From NCBI GenBank assembly GCA_018398815.1, contig JAFLJL010014638.1, positions 22,188-86,187 on the forward strand: 64,000 bases of DNA, given 5' to 3'. The position numbers and the translations under genes are program-made. This document shows positions 46,537-57,769 of the stretch, piece by piece (position 1 is the stretch's first letter; each line of letters starts with the position of its first letter). The notes beneath the pieces were generated by a model. That model saw only the letters and a list, made by a program, of their open reading frames with translations. It was not told the origin of the DNA and did no database searches. The stretch comes from Conus ventricosus. Lineage: Eukaryota > Mollusca > Gastropoda > Neogastropoda > Conidae.

Positions 46537-46942
46537 ATGGCTTCACTCGTAATGATGATAGGTGGCGCTGTGGTGAATGCGCTTGCTTTTAGCGGAAGTA
46601 ATTACGCATTAGTAAACTACGGGACGACGGCGAGAGAAAAAGACATAACAAAGCTGTGGAGCAACTAGCTGCAGCACAAGATCGCTATGAAAAGCAGAGA
46701 ATTGAGCAGTTAGATTTTATTAATAACACACTGAAAAAACAGGGACACGCAGCTTATACATTTAAAGATGTTGATCAAGCAATAAAAGAGTATTATCTAG
46801 TAACGGGCAAACCAATCGAGACATTGCCCCCACCAAAATTCAGCAACTTTTATCAACCATCAGAAAACAAAAGATGCAAGAAATCGCGTTTATTGTCGTT
46901 GGTATGACTGTTGTCTATTTTGTTGCGCATAATATTGGCTGA
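46537..46942 (+). pseudogene. conserved Polinton protein with N- and C-terminal hydrophobic ends, one frameshift
   Basis: Starts MASLVMMIGGAVVNALAFSG at 46,537 (hydrophobic N-terminus). One base is lost near 46,640, then AVEQLAAAQDRYEKQRIEQL, DFINNTLKKQGHAAYTFKDV, DQAIKEYYLVTGK and PPPKFSNFYQPSE. A second shift near 46,870 leads to a C-terminal membrane stretch EIAFIVVGMTVVYFVAHNIG and a stop at 46,940. The layout (signal/anchor, helical stalk, C-terminal membrane segment) is shared with a family I associate with Polintons. Its function is unknown; it could be a virion membrane or penton-base accessory protein. Confidence 0.6.
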
Positions 46943-46948
46943 ATAAAA

Positions 46949-47905
46949 ATGAACAAAATCTATTATTCGCCAAAAGGATATTGGAAAGGAATAACGGCAA
47001 TCAAAAAGCTAAGCCAAGCAGCTGGAGTCAGTGAACAAACAGCGAAAGAATGGTTATCTAAACAAGCAATCTGGCAAATTTATTTACCTGCCCCTAGACG
47101 AATACAGAGACCGCACTTTGTGAACACAACTCCAACGACACCCATCAAATGGATCTTCTATATTTACCCTCTGATACGATTAGACGCAAAAGATTTAAGT
47201 ACGCACTTACAGTCATTGACATAGCTTCAAGATACAAAGATGCGGAACCATTAACACAAAAGAGTGCTTCTGCTGTTGCTGTCGCTATACAACTGATATA
47301 CCAACGATGGCCCGTTAACTTATCCTCGCATGATTCAAGTCGATGATGGAAAAGAATTTAAAGGCCAAGTGAATCAATTATTGTTGAAACATAGAGTTAC
47401 CATTAAAAGAGGCATTCCAGAGTTCACAGATCACAGGCTTAGTTGAAAACTTTAACAAACAGTTAACCGAAAGACTTTTTTCTTACCAGTATCACAGAGA
47501 GCTTATTGACAATTCTCGCAACACAGAATGGGTTAGAAGACTGCCCTCAGTTTTGCGCGCAATGAATAATGAAGAATTTAGATTAACAGGCCTTAAACCA
47601 GTACAAGCAATCAAAAAACAAACAATAAATGTTGCTGAAGACTCCAGTACAACCAGCAAACTATTACCGTTTGGTTTAAAAGTAAGGTACCTTTATTTAC
47701 CAGGAGAAGCAGAAGGGGACACTCGCATCAGGGCAACCGATCCAGTTTGGAGTATTGACCCATATGAAATAAAAAGAATTGTAAAAATGAATCCGCCCGT
47801 GTATTATTTACGAGAAACTGACACAACAAAACAACCAGCCCCCAAAGATCTTTTGTGAAAGAAGAACTGCAGATAACCCACCAGACACAGTTCCGCTTTA
47901 ATTAA
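46949..47905 (+). pseudogene. retroviral-like integrase of Polinton A, frameshifted
   Basis: Starts MNKIYYSPKGYWKGITAIKK. The N-terminal helical part includes AAGVSEQTAKEWLSKQAIWQ and the core begins at HQMDLLYLP (first catalytic Asp; one-base shift at about 47,143). ALTVIDIASRYKDAEPL follows. The second Asp is in IQVDDGKEFKG (about 47,335-47,365) and the catalytic Glu in GLVENFNKQLTERLF (about 47,440). The C-terminal domain has RYLYLPGEAEGDTRIRATDP and SIDPYEIKRIV. The stop is at 47,903 after a last shift near 47,850. About 310 residues. DDE chemistry inserts the element with 6-bp target duplications in known Polintons. Four or so indels break it. Confidence 0.85.
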
Positions 47906-47906
47906 T

Positions 47907-50900
47907 TTACGGTTCTATAATGTCCAGTTGCATATGAAAACTCTGGATTAACAAACACACGTTTGTGTTTGTTCTATCTAATGACTTCTTTGTTAAAAAC
48001 AGTTGTGTGATCTCATGTAGATTAGATCGTAGTTTTACGTTGTCATGATGAAAAGTCTTATTGTCAAACAACGCTTCTTTGTAGTTGTCATGTGATATGC
48101 TCGACTGCACAACACTGCGGGATATTCCTTTGCTTTCTTATGGTTTTCACCTGGCTCGAAATACTGTACATTTTTTACCTTAACCCCACATACTCCTTGA
48201 TCACCTTTCCAGATAATTCATCCTTCATCTTTCCTAAAACCTTCTTGTTAGTAATTGAATGCAAGGCGAATCTTTAGGGTAATCGGATGTGTCATACCAT
48301 CCCGCATGCCCTTTAGCTACTTCTAATTCCATGTCTTTATAGATGTCTTCAGTAGGGATATCTATAACAAAACTATCTGTATCTGTGTAAAGTACTCTGG
48401 ACTCTGGATACAAGGGTTTAAAGTAGTCATAAAGAAATTCTAACATCAAAAGCTTTGATAATTCTAAAACAGAAAAACCCAATAAATACGGGTTGTCCAA
48501 TTTGACTTTCTTTTTTTTCATCATTATGCCAAAAAGCTGATCATGAAATCTTCTGAAGTCCTGATAATTAGGTTTTGAAGTCAGCTTAATTGCTTCGTTC
48601 TCTTTAGTGACCAATCTGACATCTTTACGCTTTGCGGATTCTCCATAGTCTTTCCGAAACAGCTGTTGTTCATCAGCTTGAAAAAGTCTTTTTCTGAAGC
48701 ATCTGTGGATTTAGTTCTGAGATCAGTGTTCTTCATGACGTATGGTTTCATGAACTGTTCTTGATCAAAAGCAATTATACGATGAACTGCTGTCAATTTT
48801 TAAACCATGTCTTAAATAAAATTGTAGAAGTCTGTAATGACAGACATAATTTTTTTTGCCTCGAAGATTAGGCACAAGTTTAGGCGGTTCTGTTTTTGCC
48901 ATCTTTAGCTTTCTGCTGCCAATGGATAGTCATTATGCAGTCATGGAGTTCCTGAGGATATTCTAAGTCAACTTCTAGAATGAAACCACGCTGTTGACCC
49001 GGCGTCAAACTGCCCAACCACTTTAATGCCCTTTGAATATTATTCGTACCTGTGTACATCTTGAAGTTACGTAATGGAAGTGATTGCGCCATTGCCCAAC
49101 CATACAGATTGTTTGCGTCTAAATACATGAGATAGTTAGACCTTTTACTCGGATCATAATCGTCCAAGTATTGTTGTTTGCTTTACAGTAATGGTGCGAC
49201 GCCATACTAATTTCCTCCGCGCAATCCGTTTTCAATCATCTGAATCATTGGTAGGTCAGACAATAAATCAATCTGTACTCCAGTAAACTTTAAGAAAGCG
49301 TCCCAACTCATCCCAGGCGCAGAAATGTAATGCAGGTCTTTCTATAATTTTCAAAGACGTCCGCCAACAAACATACATCAGCCATCAAGTAGGAGTCATG
49401 ATAGTCCCCCCATCGTTTTACACTCTAACTTCTGCCACGCATCTTGAGCATGCTGGTAATCAGAATCACTGATGTCCTTTCCTCTGAGACTAGAAAAGAA
49501 CGCGCCTTTAGGCGGAAGTGTGTCTTCATCAAACCTTTCCCAACTGTTCATGTACTCATAAGGGTAAACACCCTTTCTAACAAGCGTTGGGTCAAAATAT
49601 TCTTCCGTTATTGGGCAGGACTTTAAGGACATAGCAGCGACTCTAATGAACCCATCATGTGCTGCATAGAGTCATAAAAAGACATGTTATTTAAGTGAAA
49701 CACATGTACTTTTCTGATGACTGTGCAATGCATGACACCCTGAAGGCATCGTCCACTGCTTTCATTATAAGGTGGGAGTCGTAACCTCGCAAGTTATGAA
49801 AGAAGATGGGCAGCTTCCATGTCTTTGGTTCAAACTTTAGTTGAAGATTGCATTTACTGTGCGCAGCTCCTCTAAACTTCCCGCTAATGTGTTTCATGGT
49901 CTCTTACTTTTGGATTGGCTGCGTCTGATGAGAGGCCTAAACCACAAATCCAACAGTGAGTGGCTAAGTCATACTGTTGTTGGTCTTCAGGCGCCATTAT
50001 GATTTCAGATAAATTCAGATTATTAGAACAATCATTACGCACTTGCTGCATGCGCTGTAAAAATCTTCTAGCCGCTGCTGGTCCTCTGTATAATTCTGGC
50101 GTTGAATGAGCGCCATCCGACCTAACAATAATGAAGGCAAATGAACAAATCTGATGATTACTCATTAAGACTGTTTTTCGAAGTTTTGTGGCGCGGGCCC
50201 CTTCATAAGGAACAATAAGCGACTCGAAGTCTGCGTAACAATGTATGGAGAATTTTGCATCCGTTTCCAGTTCTTAAAAACTAACTTTACTGCCTTCTGG
50301 GGGCGTAATTAGTTCCGTATTACAGTCAACTGGGCTGCTACAATGTTTCTTATGTTCGCTTGCGGCTTGAGCGGATGGAATTCTTGTTAAACATTTTCTG
50401 CAAAATTCTTGTTTGCCATGATCTTTTGAAGTATGCTTCATTAGTCTACTCATCGTGCGTATCAATGTGTAAGGGGGTAGCCCTGCTGGTGAAAACATCA
50501 GCAGTAAGTCAACATGATTTGTCTGGATCACCTATTGTTGGGCTGTTCTTGGACACTTTAATAGGCAGTAGATTTGTTTCCTCATCCCATGTGTAGACAT
50601 TAACAGTTATTGGTTTGTTTTGTTCTTCAAACTGATCAATGGAATCCACGCTAACAGGAAAGGATATTCCGCTAAAGTTAAGATCATTGATGTAAGGCGA
50701 TAGTTAGACACTCTCTCTGCGTTTTTGCGGGCGTATGCAGCCTTGCAAGAACACACCACTAAAACATTTGTCGTCTGTATTCTTTATGTTTAAAACTGCT
50801 CTTTTGCGACTAATGCTGGAGGTAGTGGAATGTAAGCCTTGCCAACAATCGGCGCATACTTAGACTGTTTTAATCTGATCTCTAAGACTTCGCCCTCTGA

Positions 50901-51341
50901 CCAACCAGAGCCTCTCATTTGGCTTCTTCAGCGGCCACATAAAACTGGGGTAAGCAGTTGGTCTGCCCAACCGGGTGTTAAGTCATTATGAGAAAGAATA
51001 GTCTGTTGTTTAGTTGAAACCCAGACTTCCAGATTTTCTTCATTTTTTGTTACATAGTCGATTAAAACAGCTAACATTACTTTAACTGGTGGGTCTATTG
51101 TTAGTTTACCTGGAACTTGAGAAATAGCATGAGCAACACTTCCCCGTACGCTTGCTGGATCAATGACTTCTAAATCAATATCATTCAGTGCTCTTGATAA
51201 ATCTTCTTGCATTGCTTCAAACAATTCGTCTGGACCTTCATATATCTTATCCATGCTGAGTTTCTTTTCTAACTCAAAATATTTATTTAAATCAAAAAAT
51301 AAATTAATCAATATCGATGGTCTTTTTGCGCTTGGACTCAT
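47907..51341 (-). pseudogene. protein-primed family B DNA polymerase of Polinton A, frameshifted
   Basis: About 1,140 codons. N-terminal region: MSPSAKRPSILINLFFDLNK, then PPALVAKRAVLNIKNTDDKC. A Cys/His segment has EFCRKCLTRIPSAQAASEHK. Exonuclease: FFHNLRGYDSHLIMKAVDD (Exo II). Polymerase: YLMYLDANNLYGWAMAQSLP (motif A region), LMNNSCFGKTMENPQ (motif B, 'NSxxGKTMEN'), VLYTDTDSFVIDIPTEDI (motif C, YTDTDS). A C-terminal block at 48,110-47,907 has SISHDNYKEALF. All catalytic motifs are present; about ten single-base shifts split the frame. It replicates linear DNA from a protein primer in related systems. It converges with the integrase one base away. Confidence 0.88.
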
Positions 51342-52006
51342 AAACTAAAGTATAAACACCCTTTGGCGTTGTTAATGTGAGCTGTTTAGAGCAGAGTTTA
51401 ATGTTTCGTTTACTTTTTTTTAAGCATTCCTTTTTTATCTGTTCGGTGTCTGGCTGTTGAGAAAAACTTGTCCTTGCCTTTCTTTGAAGATCAAACTTTT
51501 GCCTTTTGTAGTCATTAAAATCAGCCTGTAAACGGCTAAATTCTTCATCCGTGATGTTTGAGTCAGCTAGTGCTTTATTTATTATCAGATTGAAGGAACT
51601 AAGTTTAGCTGTTATTAGTTGGAACCATGGCTGTGTGCTTTTTGGGGTTTAGTTTTTATTTTTTTGCTAGCAGCACCTACAGCTAATGAACACAGGCCGA
51701 GAGCTAAAGACAACCCGCCTAGAGGTAAAGCTGCCGGTGCGCCTATGCCTGATGCTAAGAGGCCAACACTCGTTCCTGCTGATGCGGCGCTTATAGTCGA
51801 TGCTCCAGTATTAACATAGGTAACAGCATTAAAGGCAGCAGAATACCTTCGTTTGGTTTTGCTGTATTTGAAAGGTCCTGCTCTAGTTTTTGTAGCATTT
51901 GTGTAATGTTGGTTAATCTGAAGGTTTTTATGCCGGGGGTTTCTACTATCTCTTCTCTTGGCGACTCCGGTGCTGTAGGCACATTTGGATAAACTTGAAC
52001 AGACAT
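51304..52006 (-). pseudogene. Polinton membrane protein, one to two frameshifts
   Basis: Starts MSVQVYPNVPTAPESPREEI. Middle: FRLTNITQMLQKLEQDLSNT, then a Gly/Ala/Leu-rich membrane region (SVGLLASGIGAPAGLPLGG, LSLALGLCSLAVGAASKK). C-terminal helical part: NKALADSNITDEEFSRLQAD, FNDYKRQ. It ends with a basic KRKKTIDID. I know the pattern (ITxxL..., glycine-rich double membrane segment, 'I..AL.D..IS.EEF') from animal Polintons; its function is unknown. The last 38 bases overlap the start of the polymerase in another frame. Confidence 0.6.
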
Positions 52007-52032
52007 GCTTTTTTTAAAAATGAAAAAAAAAT

Positions 52033-53307
52033 TTAGTATTCTACAAGGTCTAATCTTTTCTTTGTAATATTCAGCTGTGCATCAATTAATAAAAACAAAT
52101 GTACATTAAGCGGTTTATCGGCTTCTTTTTCTTTCTCAATTTGAATGTTTACGTCTTTAACCGTTCCCCACTTCCCTGTAACTGATTATCCTCTGTTGAC
52201 CTTAGTCCAATCCATAAACCCTATTTTGATGTTAAATAATCATCAAGCCTAACACTGTGAAGGTGTAGATCTTTAGACGCAAGGTCTGCTGTTGGACTTC
52301 TACCCCTCCCACCCCCCAAACAATTTTCTTATTTCGTCAAAATGATGATAAGGTCTAAGTCCGCTAGCATAGATTTGGTTAGGACTGCCGTCAATTGTAC
52401 ATTGTACTTTCGTTTTTTTTGGATTAAAAAACTTTTCACTTGCTCTTTCGAATGGTTCTTCATCTTCACACAGCAATAAAATACCTTTAAGCGATTTTTG
52501 CTGCGACACTAAGATTAAAATTCCATATAGCGTCTGCCCTGCTTTTAGGATATGTTGAATGATGACGCGCGTTTTCGTAATATATTACTAATTGTGACTC
52601 ATATTGTTGCTCAATCAGCCTTGCTAAATTAGAGTTGCTAACAACATCAAACTCTAACGAGATGTCAGAAATGCTGTACTTTGCTTGGTGTCTGTTGATC
52701 TGATAACACGTTTGTAGTCATTAAAAGTTAGTTCGTATGACATCTGTCTTTTAATGCCCCTTGAAGGTATGGGGCATGCGCTTTTAACAACTCAAAATCT
52801 AAGGAATGGAAAAGCGATTACCATACGCATAACTTACAGCTAAAGCCTTTTTGCTGCTTTTAGCACCTGAGGCGAGTTCGGCGCCTATTCTAAGTTTTAG
52901 TGCTTCTTCATTGCCGATTCCTTGAAATGCAAGATCTTCCCTTTCATTCGCGGTTAGCCATAGATCAGAATAGGTTAAAAATATGTCTGCATTGTGCAAA
53001 GAAAATACTTCTTTCCCCTCAAGTTTTATAGAAATTTTCTTAACGATTGCCCGCCCCAGATTCTGGACAACTGTTCTGGTGGGTCTGTTGTTGAAGCGAG
53101 TGCTATTTTGAAAGTAAGCCGTGCAGAGCCTGGCACAATCAAATCATTTCCCCTCCTAGGTCTGGAAATTTAACAGTAAGAATTTGATCTGCATCAATAG
53201 TAGATGGATTATTTGGGACAGTAATATTCCGTTTATTTCCCTTCACGCCATGGGGTTTCTTTCAGTCTTCTATTCGGGTCAAGAATCGAGCCATATACTT
53301 GTGACAT
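52033..53307 (-). pseudogene. major capsid protein (double jelly-roll) of Polinton A, frameshifted
   Basis: About 420 codons from MSQVYGSILDPNRRLKET to VEY-stop at 52,033. Segments in order: NITVPNNPSTIDADQILTVK, LIVPGSARLTFKIALAS, SLHNADIFLTYSDLWLTANE, LAVSYAYGNRFSIPLDFEL, ISDISLEFDVV, SQQKSLKGILLLCEDEEPFE, FFNPKKTKVQC and IDGSPNQIYASGLRPYHHFD. The pattern 'ADI...Y.DLWLT..ERE...', 'FAIPLDF' and 'EKFYNP.I.KV.VTI.G.PNQLYA.GLR.Y' is that of the Polinton hexon-like capsid in my knowledge of the family. It would form the virion shell. At least five one-base shifts; the fold has not been tested. Confidence 0.72.
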
Positions 53308-53345
53308 TTTTATAAAACAAAATAAAAAGTTAATTATTTAAAAAC

Positions 53346-54598
53346 ATGGCGGGAATTGACTTTGGAGATTATGATATTGATCCTGCAGACGACATGGATG
53401 AAAGGACTCCTTTGACACAGCATCGCTCGGCGCTCTCATTGCGGGATGAATTTGTAGAAGGGCAGCAAAGGCGTGAATTAACAGAAGATAAGGTCAGATC
53501 ATTATACCAAAGTTTAGAACTAGAACCTCCCGAAACTATATACCCTGATGATTTTGAACTAAAAGATAACCATTTGTATTTTAGAAACGACAAAGGAGAA
53601 CGTGTTCCGCTTACGTATAAACGAGACCCATCAAGGTTTGTAGGCGTGGATACAATTAGACAAAGGCTCAGTGCAAGCGAGCGAAATCGCCTTGGCTTTA
53701 CTAAACCAGAATTAGATACGGAGGCAGTTGCTAAACTTCAAAACACACTACAAGAACTCCCAACAGATAACCAAATGCAAAACATAGAACTTAAAGATTT
53801 AAGTCCAACAGTAAACAGAATAATAAATACAATAGAAGCAGAACTCACTGAAGAAGAAGAAACAGCATTAAAAACTATAAATGATCCGCCGCTGCCCACG
53901 CAAGAAATAAAGGCGCCTATAAGAGAATTAAAATCCTTGATCGTACTTTAAGAACCTTCAGAGGAGAATTAATAAACAATTTAGATAAACTGACTAAACT
54001 AGATAAGGATATAGAAAAGGAAGAAAAAAAACTCGCTGAGGCTAACGAGGCCAACTTAGAACATGATGTTAAAGAAAGAATAATCCAAAAAATAAAAGAG
54101 CTTAAAGGACTAAGATTGGCAAGACTAGAAGCGTTGTCTACTAACCGAGAACAATTACGAACTCAAGTGAGCAGAATAAGAGAAACTATCCATAGAATTT
54201 TATATGAAAACACGACGCTAGCAGAACGAATAAGAACATTGTTTAGAGAGCAAGGCGTCACATTAGCAAGCGTTTATAACAGCCTTAGGATTTGCAATAA
54301 GTACACTGGTGTTGGCTATTACAGTGGCGGTGGTCAAAGTCTAGTGCCTCCGCCGCCATCGCCTCCATCGCCGCCTGATAAATCATGGGTAAAAAAACAG
54401 CTTGATCATCTTGCGAGTTTATTAAAAAAATTAGCCGGTAAAGCCGTGGATGCTTTACCAGGTATATTAGGGGGTGTTGTTTTGCTGGCTTTGTCTACTG
54501 CAGGCAAAGTAGTTGGCTTTATGGCCGAGCAATTATGGGCATTAGTTGTCTTAATAGTTGGGTTACTATTTAGTAAGATGAAGACCAAGTACTCCTAG
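53346..54598 (+). pseudogene. conserved Polinton coiled-coil and membrane protein, one frameshift
   Basis: Starts MAGIDFGDYDIDPADDMDER and runs 201 intact codons (acidic, helical; RDPSRFVGVDTIRQRL). One base is lost at about 53,940; it then continues with DKDIEKEEKKLAEANEANLE (charged coiled-coil), LSTNREQLRTQVSRIRETIH, TTLAERIRTLFREQGVTLAS, a second shift near 54,285, a PPPPSPPSPPDKSWVKKQLD proline linker, LAGKAVDALPGILGGVVLLA and a last membrane-like stretch LWALVVLIVGLLF before the stop at 54,596. The 'LRTQVSRIRETI' and 'LAERIRTLFREQG' blocks are a hallmark I associate with cnidarian and other animal Polintons. Role unknown; a membrane-bound virion or fusion-assisting protein is speculation. 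Confidence 0.65.
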
Positions 54599-54751
54599 GT
54601 CCAGTTAATACAATAACAAGTGCTGTCTTTTCATATTCATGGTCATCGCGAACAAAGTCCCGTCTTCAACAGTCTTTGGGCTTTGGGCCTCGGGTATTGA
54701 TGACTTAATCTTGGGGGTTTTTTTATTGTTTGTACTATTATGGCCCAGAAT

Positions 54752-54807
54752 TTATGTCGTTTTTCCCGACCTTTGTTCATTGCCTGCCACAATGATTTCA
54801 TTGTTGT
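54752..54807 (-). pseudogene. last codons of the split conserved Polinton gene (3' piece)
   Basis: The reading frame of the gene at 62,950-63,912 continues here once the Gypsy element and one copy of the GTTGT duplication are discounted, for about 18 codons to a stop at 54,752. 54,599-54,751 is a short intergenic stretch with an AT-rich segment. Confidence 0.75.
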
Positions 54808-56006
54808 TGTTACGGATGGTGTGTGGTGCGTGTTTTGTTGTCTGACTCTCGCTCTCAAAAGTTTGGATGCGTGTACGACTTTTCCCCTACACACACCCAC
54901 ACCATACGAACATAGATAGCCAGGCAACACACGTGTAAGATTTTCTTCTTTTTATATGCTGCCTGAACCATCAATATGAATCGTTACCAATCAATACATG
55001 CTATTACATAGAATACAGATCAATGCACGTCAATTAAGACATCAATACATAAGACACTTCAACCATCATATATCAGCGTGTCATACTACGTATCTTCATA
55101 TAATTCACAGATCCGCCGGCCGCCGTCCACAGTGTCTCACATATACAATCAACGCATTCAGTTCCACAGTACCCAAGCCCACAGTCTACAGCACTAAATA
55201 AGACGAAGAAGGATAACCAAGGTCCCCACACAGCCGTTCACCAAACACAAGCGATGAAGAAGAAACAGGGTCTCAACCACAGCAAGCACAATATATTACG
55301 TCGAACTATCAGAAGAAGAACCGCAAATTCACAAGACACAGTAACCCATAGCAGAAGAACCGCAGATTCATAAAGCACTGTAAACCATAGAGAACTGCAG
55401 ATTCACAAGGTACAGCAATCCACAGAAGAAGAACCGCAGATTCATAAAGCACAGTAAACCATAGAAGAACTGCAGATTCACAAGGCACAGTAATCAATAT
55501 TGAATCCCCGGAGAACACAAATTTCACCAAAGTCCATAGAACACAATAAACTTCGGTTCGACGCACCGTTGATCTAAAACAATATTAACTTCTCCGTGTA
55601 TTTATACTACAGTGTTCACATCAATAAATACAGCCACTGACCACACATGCGGTGGTACAATTGGAGCACATATTAAATATTCTTACAGGAGTTTTAAGTC
55701 ACTCTCGGCGGCACAGCATTCACAACAATTTTATAACAAATACATTTCCTGCTACATATTCCGCTGGTACCGTCATCAAAAGCATCCCACATACACAGTG
55801 AACATCGATGCACTACTGACCACTCGGTCAGCCTCTCCACATAGTAACACTACGGAGAAAACGATGATTAAAACAAAATAATTAGGCTGGACACCAAAGC
55901 CTCTGCCGTTAATTCTTGCTCCCTTCTCTTGTCTCATATTATTATTTTCGTCATGTAGTTACCTATGTCATTTTAAGTTGACGTCAAAATTTACGTTGAC
56001 GTCACA
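54808..56006 (-). repeat. 3' LTR of Gypsy copy 2
   Basis: Contains repeated short blocks of the type CCGCAGATTCATAAAGCAC / CTGCAGATTCACAAGG (about six, 55,315-55,500). Ends TTGACGTCACA. In element orientation it begins TGTGACGTCAACG, which includes a CRE/ATF-like TGACGTCA. Confidence 0.92.
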
Positions 56007-56009
56007 ATA

Positions 56010-56021
56010 CTCCCCCTCCTC
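56010..56021 (-). promoter_or_regulatory. polypurine tract of Gypsy copy 2
   Basis: On the minus strand GAGGAGGGGGAG lies three bases before the 3' LTR; it primes plus-strand synthesis. Confidence 0.8.
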
Positions 56022-56166
56022 AAGAAAAAAACAATGACCGAATTGTTTTTTTTTGTTGTTTGTTTTGTTTTTTGAAGAAGTAAACAAACAGCAGAATACA
56101 TAAACCCAGAAATCATACATCAAAACAGCTTCATAAAACTACAGTTCACACAAGGAAACTCACTTC

Positions 56167-57611
56167 CTAGGGATCAATGATTCTCACATGAGCGGGAGAG
56201 AAGGTCAGCGAAAACATTCGCCGAACAGGAACTGGCTGGACTTCAAACCAGAACTCCTGCAAAGACAACGCCCATCTCATAATTCTTGAGTTCTTAAAGT
56301 TTGACGTTCGCAGGTACGTCAACGGACGATGATCTGTCTGCAAGATAAATCTGACTCCCCAAAGGAACCTTACAAACTTTGACAGCCAGACAAGGCTAAA
56401 CATTCCCGCTCAATAGTACTGTAGCCTTCTCACGATCCAGCAACTTTCGACTAGCGAACACGACTGGGTGAAGGACATCATCACTCTCCTGAAGCAATAC
56501 AGCACCCAAACCAACAGAACTAGCATCAGTCCTGAGAACAAAAGAATTACCCAACTAGGTAATAACAACACAGGTGCAGAAGACAAGATTCCCCGAATCT
56601 TCCTCAAAGCTTCAGTACACTCAGGAGTCCAAGAAATAGACCTTCCAGCACGATCAGTATCTTTGATCAAATCCGACAAAGGAGCACTCAAAGTAGCGAA
56701 CCTAGGAACATTATCTCCTGTAAAAACTGAGCAGCCCCAACAAAGACCTGACCTGCTTCCTGGTAGTAGGAGTGGATATATTCAAAATCTTTTCAACCTT
56801 CTTACCTTCAGGACGCATAGTACCACCTCCAACAACATGACCAAGGAACTAAAGTGAACGAAAGCCTGCCTCGATCTTCGAAGGACGAGCTGTGAGGTTG
56901 AAAGACCTCAGACGGGAGAGCAACACCCTTCACATGTTTAAGGTGATCATCCCATGACATACTGTACACAAGAATATCGTCAAAAAAACTGATGGCAGAA
57001 AACTGATCTAATGCCAGCATACGCATCATACGTGCAAACACTGCAGGAGCTGATACAAGTCCAAAAGGCATCCTGACAAACTGGAAAAGACCCAAGTGTG
57101 TTGTAAAGCCGTCTTCGGACGATCCTCGGGCTTTACCACGATCTGCCAATATCCTTTTGCAAGATCTATCTTTGTGAAAAACTGAGCATCAGCTAACCTT
57201 GCAAAAAGACTCTCAACATCAGGAATAGGTTCGGCATCAAAGACAGTAATCTTGTTCAAAGATCTGAAATCAATGCAAAATCTACACGTACCATCTTTCT
57301 TCCTGACCAACACAACTGAGAGAGGCATACGGACTATGGATGGTTCAATGATTCCAAGATCCAACATGATCCAATCTCTCTCTCAACAACTCTTTCGCAG
57401 AAAAGGGGATATCATACCACTTCTTTCTGACAGGGACATCTGTTGTAAGAGGGATCTCTGATAGTGCATCACCTGAGAAAGAACCTGGTCTAGGAGTCAA
57501 AATGTCCTGAAAATCATCAAAGACTGCACGCAACTCCCTGAAACCGCTGTCAGACAAAGTACAATTAAACTGCACTGAGCGGACATCTTCATCTGGCATG
57601 GAAGACGCCAT
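56167..57611 (-). pseudogene. reverse transcriptase and RNase H of Gypsy copy 2
   Basis: Element order: LDLGIIEPSIVRMPLSVVLV, VRKKDGTCRFCIDFRSLNKI, DAQFFTKIDLAKGYWQIVV (catalytic Asp), FQFVRMPFGLVSAPAVFARM, ISFFDDILVYS (the catalytic box reads F-F-D-D rather than the usual Y-x-D-D), DDHLKHV; then the connection ISWTPECTEALRKIR and the RNase H C-terminal part FILQTDHRPLTYL with RIMRWALSLQEFWFE. Frameshifts lie near 57,400, 57,090, 56,900, 56,750 and 56,560. The stop before the polypurine tract confirms RNase H is the last domain, and no integrase follows. Confidence 0.88.
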
Positions 57612-57769
57612 TGGAACAGCTAAAGTGGGAATGGTTAAAGCGTCATCACAGTCCTGGACGACACCAACTGTACAACCACTTCATGAACAGTACAAACAGA
57701 CTCGGAGAGGGATCCACAGAAAGACCAACTCTTGGAAAACACTCAGGAGAAACCTGTTCCTGCTCATAA

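Noticed and set aside
48092..48277. A short plus-strand hydrophobic frame in the polymerase region
   Set aside because: It is the antisense shadow of the DNA polymerase B C-terminal region.
46949..51341. A free-living virus or bacteriophage contig (polymerase, integrase, capsid)
   Set aside because: Terminal inverted repeats, nested LINE and Gypsy insertions and a flanking animal gene show an integrated Polinton.
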